This document shows positions 16,366 to 24,762 of a DNA stretch of 64,000 nt, piece by piece (within the stretch, counting starts at the first letter, position 1; every line of letters begins with the position of its first letter). Below the pieces are notes generated by a model. The model worked only from the letters and a program-made list of their open reading frames with translations, was not told the DNA's origin and did not search any database. Location: contig NZ_JAQZAL010000014.1 of the NCBI RefSeq assembly GCF_028737205.1, positions 62,001 through 126,000 on the forward strand. Reading direction: 5' to 3'. Source of the stretch: Actinomycetospora lutea. GTDB lineage: Bacteria > Actinomycetota > Actinomycetes > Mycobacteriales > Pseudonocardiaceae. The translations under genes were made by a program, and so were the position numbers.

Positions 16366-16700
16366 GCTGCGGGGATCACCACGAGACCGACTGTTCCGAG
16401 GTGCTCGCCGAGGTCTGGCTCCTGCTCGACCACGAGTGCGACGAGGCCCGGGACGCCCAGCTGCGCCGCCACCTCGACGAGTGCGGGCCCTGCCTGGCCC
16501 GCTACGGGCTCGAGGAGAAGGTCAAGACCCTGCTGAGCCGCAGCTGCCGGGGCGAGCACGCGCCCGCCGGCCTGCACCAGCGGCTGCGCGAGCAGATCCG
16601 CGCGACGATGCTCGAGCAGGCCGAGGTCACCGTCGAGCGTGGCCCGGCCGGCACGGTCGTCGAGGTCAACCAGACCCGCGTGGAGTCCTGGAAGTCCTAG
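16362..16700 (+). CDS. rsrA: Zinc anti-sigma factor RsrA (mycothiol system anti-SigR)
   Basis: The 112-residue protein has the zinc-binding anti-sigma signature: Cys11, His37, Cys41 and Cys44 (HLDECGPC) fall at the same positions as in Streptomyces RsrA. Oxidation of the cysteines to a disulfide releases zinc and SigR. Cys3 and Cys26 are additional thiols. The ATG start overlaps the sigR stop. A strong terminator follows 11 bases after the stop, closing the operon. Confidence 0.95.
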   Translation: MSCGDHHETDCSEVLAEVWLLLDHECDEARDAQLRRHLDECGPCLARYGLEEKVKTLLSRSCRGEHAPAGLHQRLREQIRATMLEQAEVTVERGPAGTVVEVNQTRVESWKS

Positions 16701-16711
16701 GAGGTCCACCC

Positions 16712-16749
16712 ACACGAAAGGCCCGTCCTCGGACGGGCCTTTCGCGTGT
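16712..16749 (+). terminator. Rho-independent-type terminator after rsrA
   Basis: Arms ACACGAAAGGCCCGTCC and GGACGGGCCTTTCG(CG)TGT around a TC loop form a long stem with one small bulge. It lies between rsrA and the convergent bL37 gene and could serve both strands. Confidence 0.85.
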
Positions 16750-16763
16750 TCGGGGGCAAGCCC

Positions 16764-16838
16764 TCAGGCGTGGGGCCGCTTGCCGTGATTGCTGCTCTTC
16801 TTCTTGCGGTCCCGCTTCTGGCGCGCGCGCTTCGACAT
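16764..16838 (-). CDS. Large-subunit ribosomal protein bL37
   Basis: A 25-codon minus-strand frame from ATG 16838 to TGA 16764 encodes MSKRARQKRDRKKKS followed by SNHGKRPHA. This 24-residue, very basic peptide matches bL37, the tiny ribosomal protein found in mycobacterial 50S structures, which ends NHGKRPNA. It binds rRNA and is easily missed in annotation because of its size. It sits alone between the rsrA terminator and pdtaS, the position it occupies in many actinobacteria near the sigR locus. Confidence 0.9.
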   Translation of the reverse strand: MSKRARQKRDRKKKSSNHGKRPHA

Positions 16839-16915
16839 GCACCCATCATCCCACGTCGCGGGGGCCCGACCGGCGCGGTGGTTGGATGATCGCCGTGGGG
16901 AACCGCGGCCGCCCG

Positions 16916-18436
16916 GTGTCGACGCTCTCGAACCTGCTGGCTGCCCACACAGCGCTCTCCGGGGCCGCGGCGGCGCACCTGCAGCGCGTGGTCGCCGAGT
17001 GGCAGCTGCTCGCGGACCTGTCGTTCGCCGACTTCCTGCTGTGGGTGCGCACGCCGCAGGACACGCAGCGGAGCGGAGCTGGACTTGTCGACGGGGCCGA
17101 CCTCCTGTGCGTCGCCCAGTGCCGCCCGACGACGACGGCGACCGCTCATCCCGAGGACATGGTCGGCGTGCGCGCCTCGGCGAGCCAGCACCCGCAGCTC
17201 TACCGGGCCTTCGCCGACACCACCATGCGCCGCGAGGACCAGCCGCGCTGGCACCGGGGCCGGTCGGTGCGCCGCGAGGTGGTGCCGGTCCGGGAGCCCG
17301 GCGGGGGCGAGGTCGTCGCCGTGCTGGGACGCGACACGAACCTCGCGGCCCCCCGGGTGCCGAGCACGCTCGAGGTCTCCTACACGGCCGTGGCGGCCGA
17401 CCTGTGCCAGATGGTCGCCGACGGCACGTTCCCGACCGCCGAGGGGCGCGACGAGGGCCGTTCGTCGCCGCGGGTGGGCGACGGGCTGGTGCGGATCAGC
17501 ACGTCGGGCCGGGTGCTCTACGCGAGCCCGAACGCGGCGTCGGCGTTCCACCGCCTCGGCTGGAGCGAGGAGCTGGTCGGGGTCGACCTCGCCGCGGTGG
17601 TCCGCGAGGTCGCCGACGACGCCTTCGAGGGCGCCGAGGCGGCCGAGCACGTGCGCGGCGCGCTGGCCGGCACCCCGTCGCAGCGCGCCGAGCTCGAGGG
17701 CCACGGCGCGACGGCCGTGCTGCGGGCCCTGCCGCTGCACCCGCGCGGCGTGCCGAGCGGCGCCCTCGTGCTCGTCCGGGACGTCACCGACGTGCGCCGC
17801 CGCGACCGCGCCCTGCTCAGCAAGGACGCGACGATCCGCGAGATCCACCACCGCGTGAAGAACAACCTGCAGACCGTCGCGGCGCTCCTGCGCCTGCAGG
17901 CCCGCCGCACGCCCCACGTGGAGGCCCAGGAGGCGCTCACCGAGTCGGTGCGCCGCGTCACCTCGATCGCGCTGGTGCACGAGGCGCTGGCCGCGTCGGT
18001 GGACGAGAAGGTCGACATCGACGACGTGCTCGACCGCGTGCTGCCGATGATGAACGACGTGACCCGCCCGGGCGCGCGGGTCGCGATGCGCCGCGAGGGC
18101 GAGGTCGGCGTGCTGTCGGCGGTCATGGCGACGCCGCTGGTCATGGTGCTCACCGAGCTGGTCGCCAACGCCCTCGAGCACGGGTTCGCCGAGCGGTCCT
18201 CGGGCACCGTGGTCATCGCCGCGACCCGGACGGCCGCCCAGCTCGAGGTGGAGGTCCGCGACGACGGCCGGGGGCTGCCCGAGACGTTCTCGCTGGAGCG
18301 GGCCCCGGGTCTGGGCCTGCAGATCGTGCGCACGCTCGTCGACTCCGAGCTCGCCGGCTCCCTGCGCATCCTGCCCGGCGAGGACGCGGGCACCCGCGCG
18401 GTCCTGCGGGTGCCGCTGCAGCACCGCGGTCGCTGA
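16916..18436 (+). CDS. pdtaS: Sensor histidine kinase PdtaS
   Basis: The 506-residue soluble kinase begins STLSNLLAAHTALSG and AEWQLLADLSFADFLLWVR, the H_kinase_N (GAF-like) domain of PdtaS. A PAS domain follows (about 185-290), then a HisKA_2 dimerisation segment REIHHRVKNNLQTVAALL with the phospho-His near residue 312, and an HATPase domain (ELVANALEHGF, RDDGRGLP, GLGLQIV). PdtaS works with the antiterminator PdtaR and has been linked to metal and nitric oxide sensing in mycobacteria. GTG 16916 was chosen by that N-terminus; ATG 16886 is possible. Repeat B3 adds about 12 residues in the first domain. No pdtaR is in view. Confidence 0.88.
   Translation: MSTLSNLLAAHTALSGAAAAHLQRVVAEWQLLADLSFADFLLWVRTPQDTQRSGAGLVDGADLLCVAQCRPTTTATAHPEDMVGVRASASQHPQLYRAFADTTMRREDQPRWHRGRSVRREVVPVREPGGGEVVAVLGRDTNLAAPRVPSTLEVSYTAVAADLCQMVADGTFPTAEGRDEGRSSPRVGDGLVRISTSGRVLYASPNAASAFHRLGWSEELVGVDLAAVVREVADDAFEGAEAAEHVRGALAGTPSQRAELEGHGATAVLRALPLHPRGVPSGALVLVRDVTDVRRRDRALLSKDATIREIHHRVKNNLQTVAALLRLQARRTPHVEAQEALTESVRRVTSIALVHEALAASVDEKVDIDDVLDRVLPMMNDVTRPGARVAMRREGEVGVLSAVMATPLVMVLTELVANALEHGFAERSSGTVVIAATRTAAQLEVEVRDDGRGLPETFSLERAPGLGLQIVRTLVDSELAGSLRILPGEDAGTRAVLRVPLQHRGR
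17057..17093 (+). repeat. Family B dispersed repeat, copy B3 (inside pdtaS)
   Basis: Contains GCAGCGGAGCGGAGCTGGAC, agreeing with B1 at about 22 of 27 core positions. It is read in frame by pdtaS as roughly DTQRSGAGLVDGA between WVRTP and DLLCVAQCRP, two segments that are nearly contiguous in PdtaS homologues. Confidence 0.6.
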
Positions 18437-18453
18437 GCCCGGCACGCACACGA

Positions 18454-18491
18454 AGGCCCCGGTGCCGTCTTCGGGGGACGGCCCGGGGCCT
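18454..18491 (+). terminator. Terminator after pdtaS
   Basis: Inverted repeat AGGCCCCGG-t-GCCGTC ... GACGGC-CCGGGGCCT with a short TTCGGGG loop begins 17 bases after the pdtaS stop. Confidence 0.8.
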
Positions 18492-18606
18492 GCGTGGTGT
18501 GCCTCCTGCGTGTCCGGGACGGACGCGTGGGGAGCGAGCGTCCGGCCCGGTCCCGGCGCGGGGGAGCGTGCTCGAGATGCGCCGGGGTCGGGGTCGGTGA
18601 CCCGGG

Positions 18607-18632
18607 GAGGACGCCGGGGAGCTGGCGTCCTC
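18607..18632 (-). terminator. Terminator after whiB1
   Basis: GAGGACGCC and GGCGTCCTC pair around an 8-base loop, 8 bases beyond the whiB1 stop on the minus strand. Confidence 0.7.
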
Positions 18633-18640
18633 GATCCGGA

Positions 18641-18895
18641 TCAGAATCCGGTGTGCACCTCGGGGCGCACGCCGTGGCGCTTGAGCGCCCGGCGCTCGTC
18701 CTCGCTCGCGCCACCCCAGACGCCGGCGTCCTGGCCGGACTCGAGCGCCCACGTCAGGCACTCGGTCATCGCGGGGCAGCGCCGGCAGACGCTTTTCGCA
18801 CGCGCGATCTGGGAGAGCGCAGGGCCACTCGTGCCGACCGGGAAGAACAGTTCCGGGTCCTCGTCGCGGCAAGCAGCGTCGTTCCGCCAGTCCAT
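18641..18895 (-). CDS. whiB1: Iron-sulfur transcription factor WhiB1
   Basis: The 84-residue protein has the WhiB signature: four cluster-binding cysteines at 9, 37, 40 and 46 (C-x27-C-x2-C-x5-C), the GVWGG turn and a basic C-terminal DNA-binding tail (DERRALKRHGV). The start MDWRNDAACRDEDPELFFPVG is that of WhiB1, which holds a nitric-oxide-sensitive 4Fe-4S cluster and binds the housekeeping sigma factor. It lies convergent to pdtaS, as in mycobacteria. The 477 bases upstream hold no gene, so the promoter and leader are probably there. Confidence 0.95.
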   Translation of the reverse strand: MDWRNDAACRDEDPELFFPVGTSGPALSQIARAKSVCRRCPAMTECLTWALESGQDAGVWGGASEDERRALKRHGVRPEVHTGF

Positions 18896-19372
18896 CGTTC
18901 TGAGCTCCTCGGTGGGTGCGCCTCGGGGAGCGCACCGGTCGTGGTCGTCTTTCTCCGACCGTTGTCACGACTCCGGTGTGGCGCCGTGACCTGCCAACGG
19001 AGATCAGGGACACTCACTGTCGCCCGATCTCCCGCCCGTCGTCCGTGGTGTCGGACGACGGACCCGACCGGTCCGGAACGCCGATCCACGCGGGGTCGTG
19101 CGTCCGTCCCGGCATTTGCGGGGGATGCGACTCAATCTGCAGGACGCGACCGATGAGATCGAGTGCCAAGCGGTTCGGCGGGCGAACTCGGTCGGTGAGT
19201 GGAATTGCGCGGACGGTCATGACCGCCCGGCTGCGACGAGCGACGATTACAGCACGACGAGCCGTCCACCCGTCCGTGGCCCCACGACGAGCGGCAGCAG
19301 GTGGACTCGATTCAGATGGCCACTGACCGCCCGTCGGGCCTCACGGAGGTTTGACGCGGGCCCCGATCGGGG
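18896..19372. other. 477-base intergenic region upstream of whiB1
   Basis: I see no convincing gene. The region is less GC-biased than its surroundings and includes short AT-richer tracts (for example around 19130-19150 and 19240-19260). It must hold the whiB1 promoter and probably a long 5' leader. Near 19358-19373 the palindrome CCCCGATCGGGG lies at the end of the lipid kinase gene and may terminate it. No clear CRP-type TGTGA-N6-TCACA site was found. Confidence 0.5.
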
Positions 19373-20293
19373 TCAGACGACGACGCGGAGCGCGTCCGGG
19401 ACGGCCACGAACTCGACGTCGCTGCGCTGCCCGAGGTGGTCGCCGTCGACCTGCAGGTTGACCGGCTCGTCGCTGGTGATCCGCAGGGCGGGGACGTCGT
19501 CGTGGCGCACCACCGACTTCAGGCCCGACGCACCGTCCCGGCGCAGCACCTGGTGCACGAGGCGCAGCACCGTCGGCAGGCCGACCGACTTCAGGGCGAA
19601 CAGCCCGAGGCCGCCGTCGAACGAGCACCCGGGATTGGTGCGCACCGGGCGCGCCCCCAGGTAGGTCCACGGGTCGGTGTTGGACACGATGGCCAGCCGG
19701 ACCCCGCCGACCGGCTCCTCGCCCGCGATCTCGACGGTGAGGTCGGGCGGGTCGAGGCGCGTGCGCGTCCAGCGGCGGACCGACGTGGTGACGTAGCGCG
19801 CCGGGGTGGCGTCGTGGCCGCGCCCGCGGGCGCGCTCCATCGAGGCGATGACGTCGGCGTCCCAGCCGAGCCCGGCGTTGAAGCTGAACCACCGCTCGTC
19901 GGCGCGCCCCAGCCCCACCGTGCGGGACCGGCCCTCCGCCAGGGCGCCGAGGAGCCGGTGGGTGGCCTCCAGCGGCTCCCGGGACACGCCCAGGGCGCGG
20001 GCGAAGACGTTGGCCGACCCGCCGGGCACCACCCCGAGCGCCGGCACGCCCTCGCCGGGGCCGTCGGCGAGCAGGCCGTTGAGCGCCTCGTTCACCGTGC
20101 CGTCGCCGCCGAGGACGATGACGAGGTCGACGGCCTCGGTGCGGGCCCGGGCGGCGAGCTCGGCCGCGTGGCCCCGGTAGCGGGTGGCGACGACGTCGAG
20201 CTTGATCTCGCTCGCGAGCGCGTGCGCGATGACGTCCTGACCGGCCGCCGTCGTCGTGGTGGCCGAGGGATTGGCCACGAGCAGCGCACGCAC
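19373..20293 (-). CDS. Diacylglycerol kinase-family lipid kinase
   Basis: The protein is a DAGK_cat-family kinase: RALLVANPSATTTT opens the ATP-binding domain, VLGGDGTVNEALNGL carries the GGDGT nucleotide motif, and GVVPGGSANVFARALGV follows. The C-terminal beta-sandwich contains SFNAGLGWDADVI and ends near VNLQVDGDHLG. It probably phosphorylates diacylglycerol or another lipid at the inner membrane, recycling phospholipid intermediates. GTG 20293 (306 residues) gives the usual start; GTG 20302 is possible. It lies upstream of whiB1 on the same strand. Confidence 0.9.
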   Translation of the reverse strand: MRALLVANPSATTTTAAGQDVIAHALASEIKLDVVATRYRGHAAELAARARTEAVDLVIVLGGDGTVNEALNGLLADGPGEGVPALGVVPGGSANVFARALGVSREPLEATHRLLGALAEGRSRTVGLGRADERWFSFNAGLGWDADVIASMERARGRGHDATPARYVTTSVRRWTRTRLDPPDLTVEIAGEEPVGGVRLAIVSNTDPWTYLGARPVRTNPGCSFDGGLGLFALKSVGLPTVLRLVHQVLRRDGASGLKSVVRHDDVPALRITSDEPVNLQVDGDHLGQRSDVEFVAVPDALRVVV

Positions 20294-20382
20294 GAGGTTC
20301 ACCGTAGACGCCGTGCGCTCTCCGATCGGGGGGTGTGGTCCCGGGATGTCGCCGATCTCTCGGCCGTCCCTAGGCTGGAGGG

Positions 20383-20733
20383 GTGACGTCGACCCCCCGC
20401 CCGGTCCTCCTCGCGGCCCTGGGCGTGCTCGCCGAGGGTGTCGTCGGCGTCGTCGTGACGGTGCTCATGGCCACCGCGGGCGTGGGCTTCGCCGTCTGGG
20501 GCTTCGTCCTGCTCCTGGCCCTCGGGCTCGGCGTCGTGGCCGTCCTGCTGCTGCGCGGCGAGCGGGGGGCCCGCGGGCCGGCGCTGGTCGCCCAGCTCCT
20601 GACGATCGGGTGCGCGTTCTACGCCGCCGTGCCCTCGCAGCGCCCGGAGTGGGGCTACCCGATCATCATCGCGGCCGCCGGGGTGCTCTACGGCCTGCTC
20701 TGCGCGCCCGCGCGCGCGTGGGCGCAACAGTAG
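20383..20733 (+). CDS. Small integral membrane protein (Rv3217c-like position)
   Basis: The 116-residue protein has three to four hydrophobic helices (about residues 8-32, 35-56, 66-84 and 89-110) with short polar loops and no catalytic motif. A GTG start follows GGAGG closely. A predicted membrane protein occupies the equivalent place next to the lipid kinase and whiB1 in mycobacteria. Function is unknown. Confidence 0.72.
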   Translation: MTSTPRPVLLAALGVLAEGVVGVVVTVLMATAGVGFAVWGFVLLLALGLGVVAVLLLRGERGARGPALVAQLLTIGCAFYAAVPSQRPEWGYPIIIAAAGVLYGLLCAPARAWAQQ

Positions 20734-20750
20734 GTTCGACAGGCGTGGCC

Positions 20751-21308
20751 ATGAACGCGATGCACCGCCGGCTGTGCCGCTCCGAGCGCTGGGCCGAGCG
20801 GATGCACGGCCAGGTGATGCCCTGGGCGCTCGCGGACCTCGACCTCGGCGGCGACGTCCTCGAGATCGGGCCGGGCTACGGCGTGACGACGCGCTGGCTG
20901 GTCGAGCGCACGGGCTCGCTGACCGCCGTGGAGGTCGACCCGCGCCTGGCGACCGCGCTGGACCGCGACATGGCCGGACGGGTGCAGGTGCACACCGCGG
21001 ACGGTGCGCGGCTGCCCTTCCGCGACGCGAGCTTCGACGTCGTCGTCTGCTTCACCGTGCTCCACCACGTCCCCTCGCCCGCCCACCAGGACAAGGTGTT
21101 CGCGGAGGCGGCGCGGGTGCTGCGCCCGGGCGGGGTGTTCGCGGGGTCGGACAGCGTGCGCAGCCTGCGCTTCCGGCTGCTGCACGTCGGCGACACCATG
21201 GTGGTCGTCGACCCCGCGACCATGCCCGACCGGCTGCGCGACGCCGGCTTCCTCGACGCCTCCGCCGAGGCCGGGGAGCGGTCGTTCCGGTTCCGGGCCG
21301 GTCGTTAG
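20751..21308 (+). CDS. Class I SAM-dependent methyltransferase
   Basis: The 185-residue protein shows the methyltransferase 11 motifs: [16 protein letters not shown] (motif I, SAM binding), [10 protein letters not shown] (motif II), [25 protein letters not shown] (motifs III-IV) and [16 protein letters not shown] (motif V). The conserved LHH and the RVLRPGG loop suggest a small-molecule or lipid substrate, which cannot be specified. It follows the membrane protein gene by 17 bases and is convergent with the NUDIX gene, overlapping it by 4 bases. Confidence 0.88.
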   Translation: MNAMHRRLCRSERWAERMHGQVMPWALADLDLGGDVLEIGPGYGVTTRWLVERTGSLTAVEVDPRLATALDRDMAGRVQVHTADGARLPFRDASFDVVVCFTVLHHVPSPAHQDKVFAEAARVLRPGGVFAGSDSVRSLRFRLLHVGDTMVVVDPATMPDRLRDAGFLDASAEAGERSFRFRAGR

Positions 21309-21688
21309 CCGAGCGCCTCGGCCAGCAGCGACGGGTAGGACGGGTGCGCCAGATCGAGCGCGGGCAGCTCCGCGGCGGTGAACCAGCCGAGCCGCTCGTG
21401 CTCGTGGTCGGCGACGTTGCGGACCTCCCCGGCCCACGCGTGGACCAGCCACACCGAGAGCTCGGCGTCCCCGTCCACCAGCACGCGCCAGGGCGCCCCG
21501 AGCGCCGCGTCGACGCCCAGCTCCTCCCGCAGCTCGCGGCGGGCCGCGGCGACCGCCGACTCGCCGGGCTCGACGTGCCCGCCCGGCAGGTCCCAGACGC
21601 CCGGGTAGGAGGCGCGGTCGGCACGCCGCAGCCCCAGGAGCACCCGCCCGTCGCGGACCAGGACGCCGGCCGCCATCAGGGTCGTCAA
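21305..21688 (-). CDS. NUDIX hydrolase
   Basis: The 127-residue protein contains a complete Nudix box, [20 protein letters not shown] followed by ELGV, for Mg-dependent hydrolysis of nucleoside-diphosphate derivatives. The preceding [20 protein letters not shown] resembles MutT-like enzymes. Substrate is not predictable. The stop and start overlaps on both sides show that it is translated together with the histidine phosphatase gene upstream, whose stop overlaps its ATG. Confidence 0.9.
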   Translation of the reverse strand: MTTLMAAGVLVRDGRVLLGLRRADRASYPGVWDLPGGHVEPGESAVAAARRELREELGVDAALGAPWRVLVDGDAELSVWLVHAWAGEVRNVADHEHERLGWFTAAELPALDLAHPSYPSLLAEALG

Positions 21689-22323
21689 TGCCGGTCGGCC
21701 GGCAGGGGCGGGGCCTCGACGAGGCCGCCGGGGGCGTTGAGCAGGTCGATGCGCGGCACCCCGCGCTCGTGGCCGAGCACCGTCACCGAGGCCGCGTCGA
21801 AGGCGAAGCCGACCCCGGCCGACGGGTCCAGGCCCAGGTAGCGGGCGATCAGCACCCGCCCGGCGTGGCCGTGGCCCACGAGCACGACGTCACGCCCCGC
21901 GAGCTCCCGCCCGGCGTCGGCGAGGACCTGGTCGAGGCGGGCGGCCACCTCGGCCCCGGTCTCACCGCCGGGAGACGGGTGCGTCCACACCGTCCAGCCC
22001 GGCACCTCCTCGCGGATCTCGGGCGTCGTGCGGCCCTCGTAGGCGCCGTAGTCCCACTCGACGAGGTCCTCGCGGACCGTCGAGGGCTCCAGGCCCGCCA
22101 GCCGCGCGGTCTCCGTGGCACGCCGGCGGGGGCTGGTCCAGACGGCCGGGGGCGGGGCGTCGGCGCCGCGCAGGGTGAGGATCAGGTGCCCGGCGGTCCG
22201 CGCCGCCTCCTCGCCCTTCCCGGTCAGCGGGAGGTCGGTCCGGCTGGTGTGCCGTCCGTCGCGAGACCACGCGGTCTCGCCGTGCCGCAGGACGTACAGG
22301 CGTCCGAGGGGGGTCTCGCTCAC
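21685..22323 (-). CDS. Histidine phosphatase (phosphoglycerate mutase-like)
   Basis: The 212-residue protein has the histidine phosphatase signature [20 protein letters not shown] at residues 9-28 (catalytic His in RHG), LTGKGEEAA, the acid-base residue in [13 protein letters not shown], and the second His in [12 protein letters not shown]. It resembles the mycobacterial Rv3214 (Gpm2-like) acid phosphatase, which is also near sigH and whiB1. A broad-specificity phosphatase is more likely than a true glycolytic mutase. Confidence 0.9.
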   Translation of the reverse strand: MSETPLGRLYVLRHGETAWSRDGRHTSRTDLPLTGKGEEAARTAGHLILTLRGADAPPPAVWTSPRRRATETARLAGLEPSTVREDLVEWDYGAYEGRTTPEIREEVPGWTVWTHPSPGGETGAEVAARLDQVLADAGRELAGRDVVLVGHGHAGRVLIARYLGLDPSAGVGFAFDAASVTVLGHERGVPRIDLLNAPGGLVEAPPLPADRH

Positions 22324-22362
22324 GGGGCGTTCCTACCCGTTCGGCGGCCCTGCGGACGACGA

Positions 22363-22394
22363 CGCGCCCGCCCCCGGGACCGGGGACGGGCGCG
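22363..22394 (-). terminator. Terminator after sodN
   Basis: CGCGCCCG-c-CCCCG and CGGGG-a-CGGGCGCG pair around a four-base loop, 24 bases past the sodN stop. Confidence 0.75.
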
Positions 22395-22417
22395 CCGGGT
22401 GCTCCCGCGCGGGGGAC

Positions 22418-22831
22418 TCAGCCCTTCTTGGTCTCCCAGAAGATGTCCGAGATCTCGGCGATGTGGTCGAGGACCTGCTGGCCGGTCTGCGGGTCCATCG
22501 AGGACTTGGCGCCGTCGGCGCCGCCGCCCGCGGCCTTGGTGGCCTTGTTGAACAGCTCGTGGAGCTGCGGGTACTTCTCGAAGTGCGGGGGCTTGAAGTA
22601 GTCCGTCCAGAGCACCCACAGGTGGTGCTTGACGAGGTCCGCGCGCTCCTCCTTGATCTGGATGGCGCGGGTCCGGAAGGCCGGGTCCTCGTTGGACTGG
22701 TACTTCTCCTGGATCGCCTTGACCGACTCGGCCTCGATCCGGGCCTGGGCCGGGTCGTAGACGCCGCAGGGGAGGTCGCAGTGTGCGGTGGCCTCCAGGC
22801 GCGGTCGCAGGACGCTGGAGAGCAGTCCCAT
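22418..22831 (-). CDS. sodN: Nickel superoxide dismutase
   Basis: The 137-residue precursor carries the nickel hook HCDLPCGVYDP. Residues 1-16 (MGLLSSVLRPRLEATA) are a propeptide; cleavage before His17 frees the N-terminal amine that, with His1, Cys2 and Cys6 of the mature enzyme, binds nickel. The remaining helical bundle is typical (KHHLWVLWTDYFKPPHFEKY). It converts superoxide to peroxide and oxygen in the cytoplasm. A GGGAGG site precedes the ATG. The divergent neighbour is the maturation protease. In Streptomyces this gene is controlled by the nickel repressor Nur; no Nur box was identified here. Confidence 0.96.
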   Translation of the reverse strand: MGLLSSVLRPRLEATAHCDLPCGVYDPAQARIEAESVKAIQEKYQSNEDPAFRTRAIQIKEERADLVKHHLWVLWTDYFKPPHFEKYPQLHELFNKATKAAGGGADGAKSSMDPQTGQQVLDHIAEISDIFWETKKG

Positions 22832-22923
22832 CTCGCCTCCCTCTTCCTGATGGGGAATGGTGATCGTTCCGACGACAGAGAACGTACCCCCAGCCCCGCC
22901 CGCCGACACGTGGAGCGCCGCCG

Positions 22924-23253
22924 GTGAGGACCCTTCGTGAGCTGCTGGCACGCCGTCCGCGGCGGGTGCTCGTGCGCGGTGGGTCGATGGTGCCGACGCT
23001 GCGTGACGGCGACGTCGTCCTCGCGTTCCCGGGGGCCGCGGTGCGGCCCGGGGAGGTCGCCCTCGTCCGGTGGCCGGCGCGGCCCGACCAGCTCTCGGTG
23101 AAGCGCGCGGCCCTCGCCGCCGACGACGGCTGGTTCGCCGTCGGCGACGCGCCGACGGCCTCCACCGACTCCCGCACCCTCGGCCCGGCCGAGGCGCTCG
23201 GCCCCGTCCGCTGGCGGCTGTGGCCGCACCCGGGGCGCTTGCACGCGCGGTAG
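22924..23253 (+). CDS. sodX: Nickel superoxide dismutase maturation protease
   Basis: The 109-residue protein is a minimal S26-type signal peptidase: GGSMVPTLRDGDVVL places the nucleophile at Ser21, and LSVKRA places the general base at Lys60. It lacks a membrane anchor, as expected of SodX, which removes the SodN propeptide in the cytoplasm so nickel can bind. The GTG start is 92 bases from the divergent sodN start, so the two genes probably share a regulatory region. Confidence 0.93.
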   Translation: MRTLRELLARRPRRVLVRGGSMVPTLRDGDVVLAFPGAAVRPGEVALVRWPARPDQLSVKRAALAADDGWFAVGDAPTASTDSRTLGPAEALGPVRWRLWPHPGRLHAR

Positions 23254-23262
23254 TCGACGAGC

Positions 23263-23284
23263 GGTCACGGCGCGCCGCGTGACC
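23263..23284 (+). terminator. Terminator-like hairpin after sodX
   Basis: GGTCACG and CGTGACC pair around an 8-base GC loop, 9 bases after the sodX stop. Confidence 0.55.
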
Positions 23285-23508
23285 CCGGACGCAGACACGG
23301 GACCCGCCGACGCGCGAGGATCGCCCGCGACCGGGCGAGCGAGAGCGCTCCAGAGGAGCATGGCCCGGGCCGCGCGCCCACCCGCGCCGACGGCCCGCCC
23401 GGCACCCGCCGACCGCGGGTGCCGCCACCACCTCCCGCCCGGGTATCCCGACCTCGGCAGCCCACCCCCCGGGACGCTGCCGACCCCCACCGTCCGCTTG
23501 GAGCCACC

Positions 23509-24762
23509 GTGAGCGACCCCGGCAACGACGCCACCACGAACCAGCCCGCCCTCGACGGCCGCGACATCACCGAGGAGGAGGTGTTCGCGTCGCACGAGAG
23601 CGGCAAGCTCTCGGTGACGCCGACCGTCGGCCTGTCCGGTCGCCGCGACCTCGCCATCGCCTACACGCCCGGGGTGGCGAAGGTCTGCCGCGCGATCGCC
23701 GACGACAAGGCGCTCACCGCCCGCTACACGTGGACCCACCGCCTGGTGGCCGTGGTCTCCGACGGCACGGCCGTCCTCGGGCTGGGCGACATCGGCCCGC
23801 GCGCGTCCCTGCCCGTCATGGAGGGCAAGTCGGCGCTGTTCAAGGCGTTCGCCGACCTCGACTCGATCCCGCTGGTGCTCGAGACCACGGACGTCGACGA
23901 GATCGTGGACACGCTCGTGCACCTGCGCCCGAGCTTCGGCGCGGTCAACCTCGAGGACATCGCGGCGCCGCGCTGCTTCGAGATCGAGCGCCGGCTGATC
24001 GAGGCGCTCGACTGCCCGGTGATGCACGACGACCAGCACGGCACCGCCATCGTCGTGCTCGCGGCGCTGCGCAACGCCACCCGCGTGCTGGACCGCGACC
24101 TCGCCTCGCTCAAGGTCGTCGTCAGCGGGGCCGGCGCCTCCGGGGTCGCCTGCGCGAAGATCCTCCTCTCGGCGGGGGCGAGCGACGTCGTCGTGCTCGA
24201 CTCCCGCGGCGTCATCCACGCGGGCCGGGACGGGATGAACGTCGAGAAGATGGCGCTGGCCGAGCAGACCAACCCGCGGGGCGTGCGCGGCGACCTCGCC
24301 GCCGCGGTGGCCGGGGCCGACGTGTTCCTCGGGCTCTCGGGCTCCACCATCCCCGAGTCGGTGATCGCGTCGATGGCCGAGGGCGCCATCGTGTTCGCGC
24401 TGTCCAACCCCGACCCGGAGATCGACCCCGAGGTCGCACGCAAGCACGCGGCGGTCGTCGCGACGGGGCGCAGCGACTACCCGAACCAGATCAACAACGT
24501 GCTCGCGTTCCCGGGCGTGTTCGCCGGCGCGCTCGACGCGGCCGCCCGGCGCATCACCGAGGCCATGAAGCTGGCCGCGGCGGACGCGATCGCCGACATC
24601 GCCGCCGGCGACGAGGAGTTCGGCGCCGACCACATCGTGCCCAGCGCGCTGGACACCCGCGTGGCGCCGGCGGTGGCCGAGGCGGTCGCCCGGGCCGCGG
24701 CCGAGGAGGGCGTCGTGCGCCGACACGTCGCCGAGGTCGCCGCCGAGGGGCACGGGCACTAG
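23509..24762 (+). CDS. NAD(P)-dependent malic enzyme
   Basis: Malic enzyme oxidatively decarboxylates malate to pyruvate. The 417-residue protein is the short bacterial form: AYTPGVAKVC (malate-binding Tyr), GDIGPRASLPVMEGKSALFK with the catalytic Lys, VMHDDQHGTAIV (metal ligands) and the nucleotide fold VVVSGAGASGVACAKILL. The terminal phosphotransacetylase-like domain of long forms is absent. GTG 23509 gives MSDPGNDATTNQPA. It stands alone, with a hairpin shortly after the stop. Confidence 0.92.
   Translation: MSDPGNDATTNQPALDGRDITEEEVFASHESGKLSVTPTVGLSGRRDLAIAYTPGVAKVCRAIADDKALTARYTWTHRLVAVVSDGTAVLGLGDIGPRASLPVMEGKSALFKAFADLDSIPLVLETTDVDEIVDTLVHLRPSFGAVNLEDIAAPRCFEIERRLIEALDCPVMHDDQHGTAIVVLAALRNATRVLDRDLASLKVVVSGAGASGVACAKILLSAGASDVVVLDSRGVIHAGRDGMNVEKMALAEQTNPRGVRGDLAAAVAGADVFLGLSGSTIPESVIASMAEGAIVFALSNPDPEIDPEVARKHAAVVATGRSDYPNQINNVLAFPGVFAGALDAAARRITEAMKLAAADAIADIAAGDEEFGADHIVPSALDTRVAPAVAEAVARAAAEEGVVRRHVAEVAAEGHGH

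Noticed and set aside
23279-23512. A 77-codon frame before malic enzyme
   Set aside because: Low-complexity Pro/Ala/Arg composition, overlaps the malic enzyme start and a hairpin.
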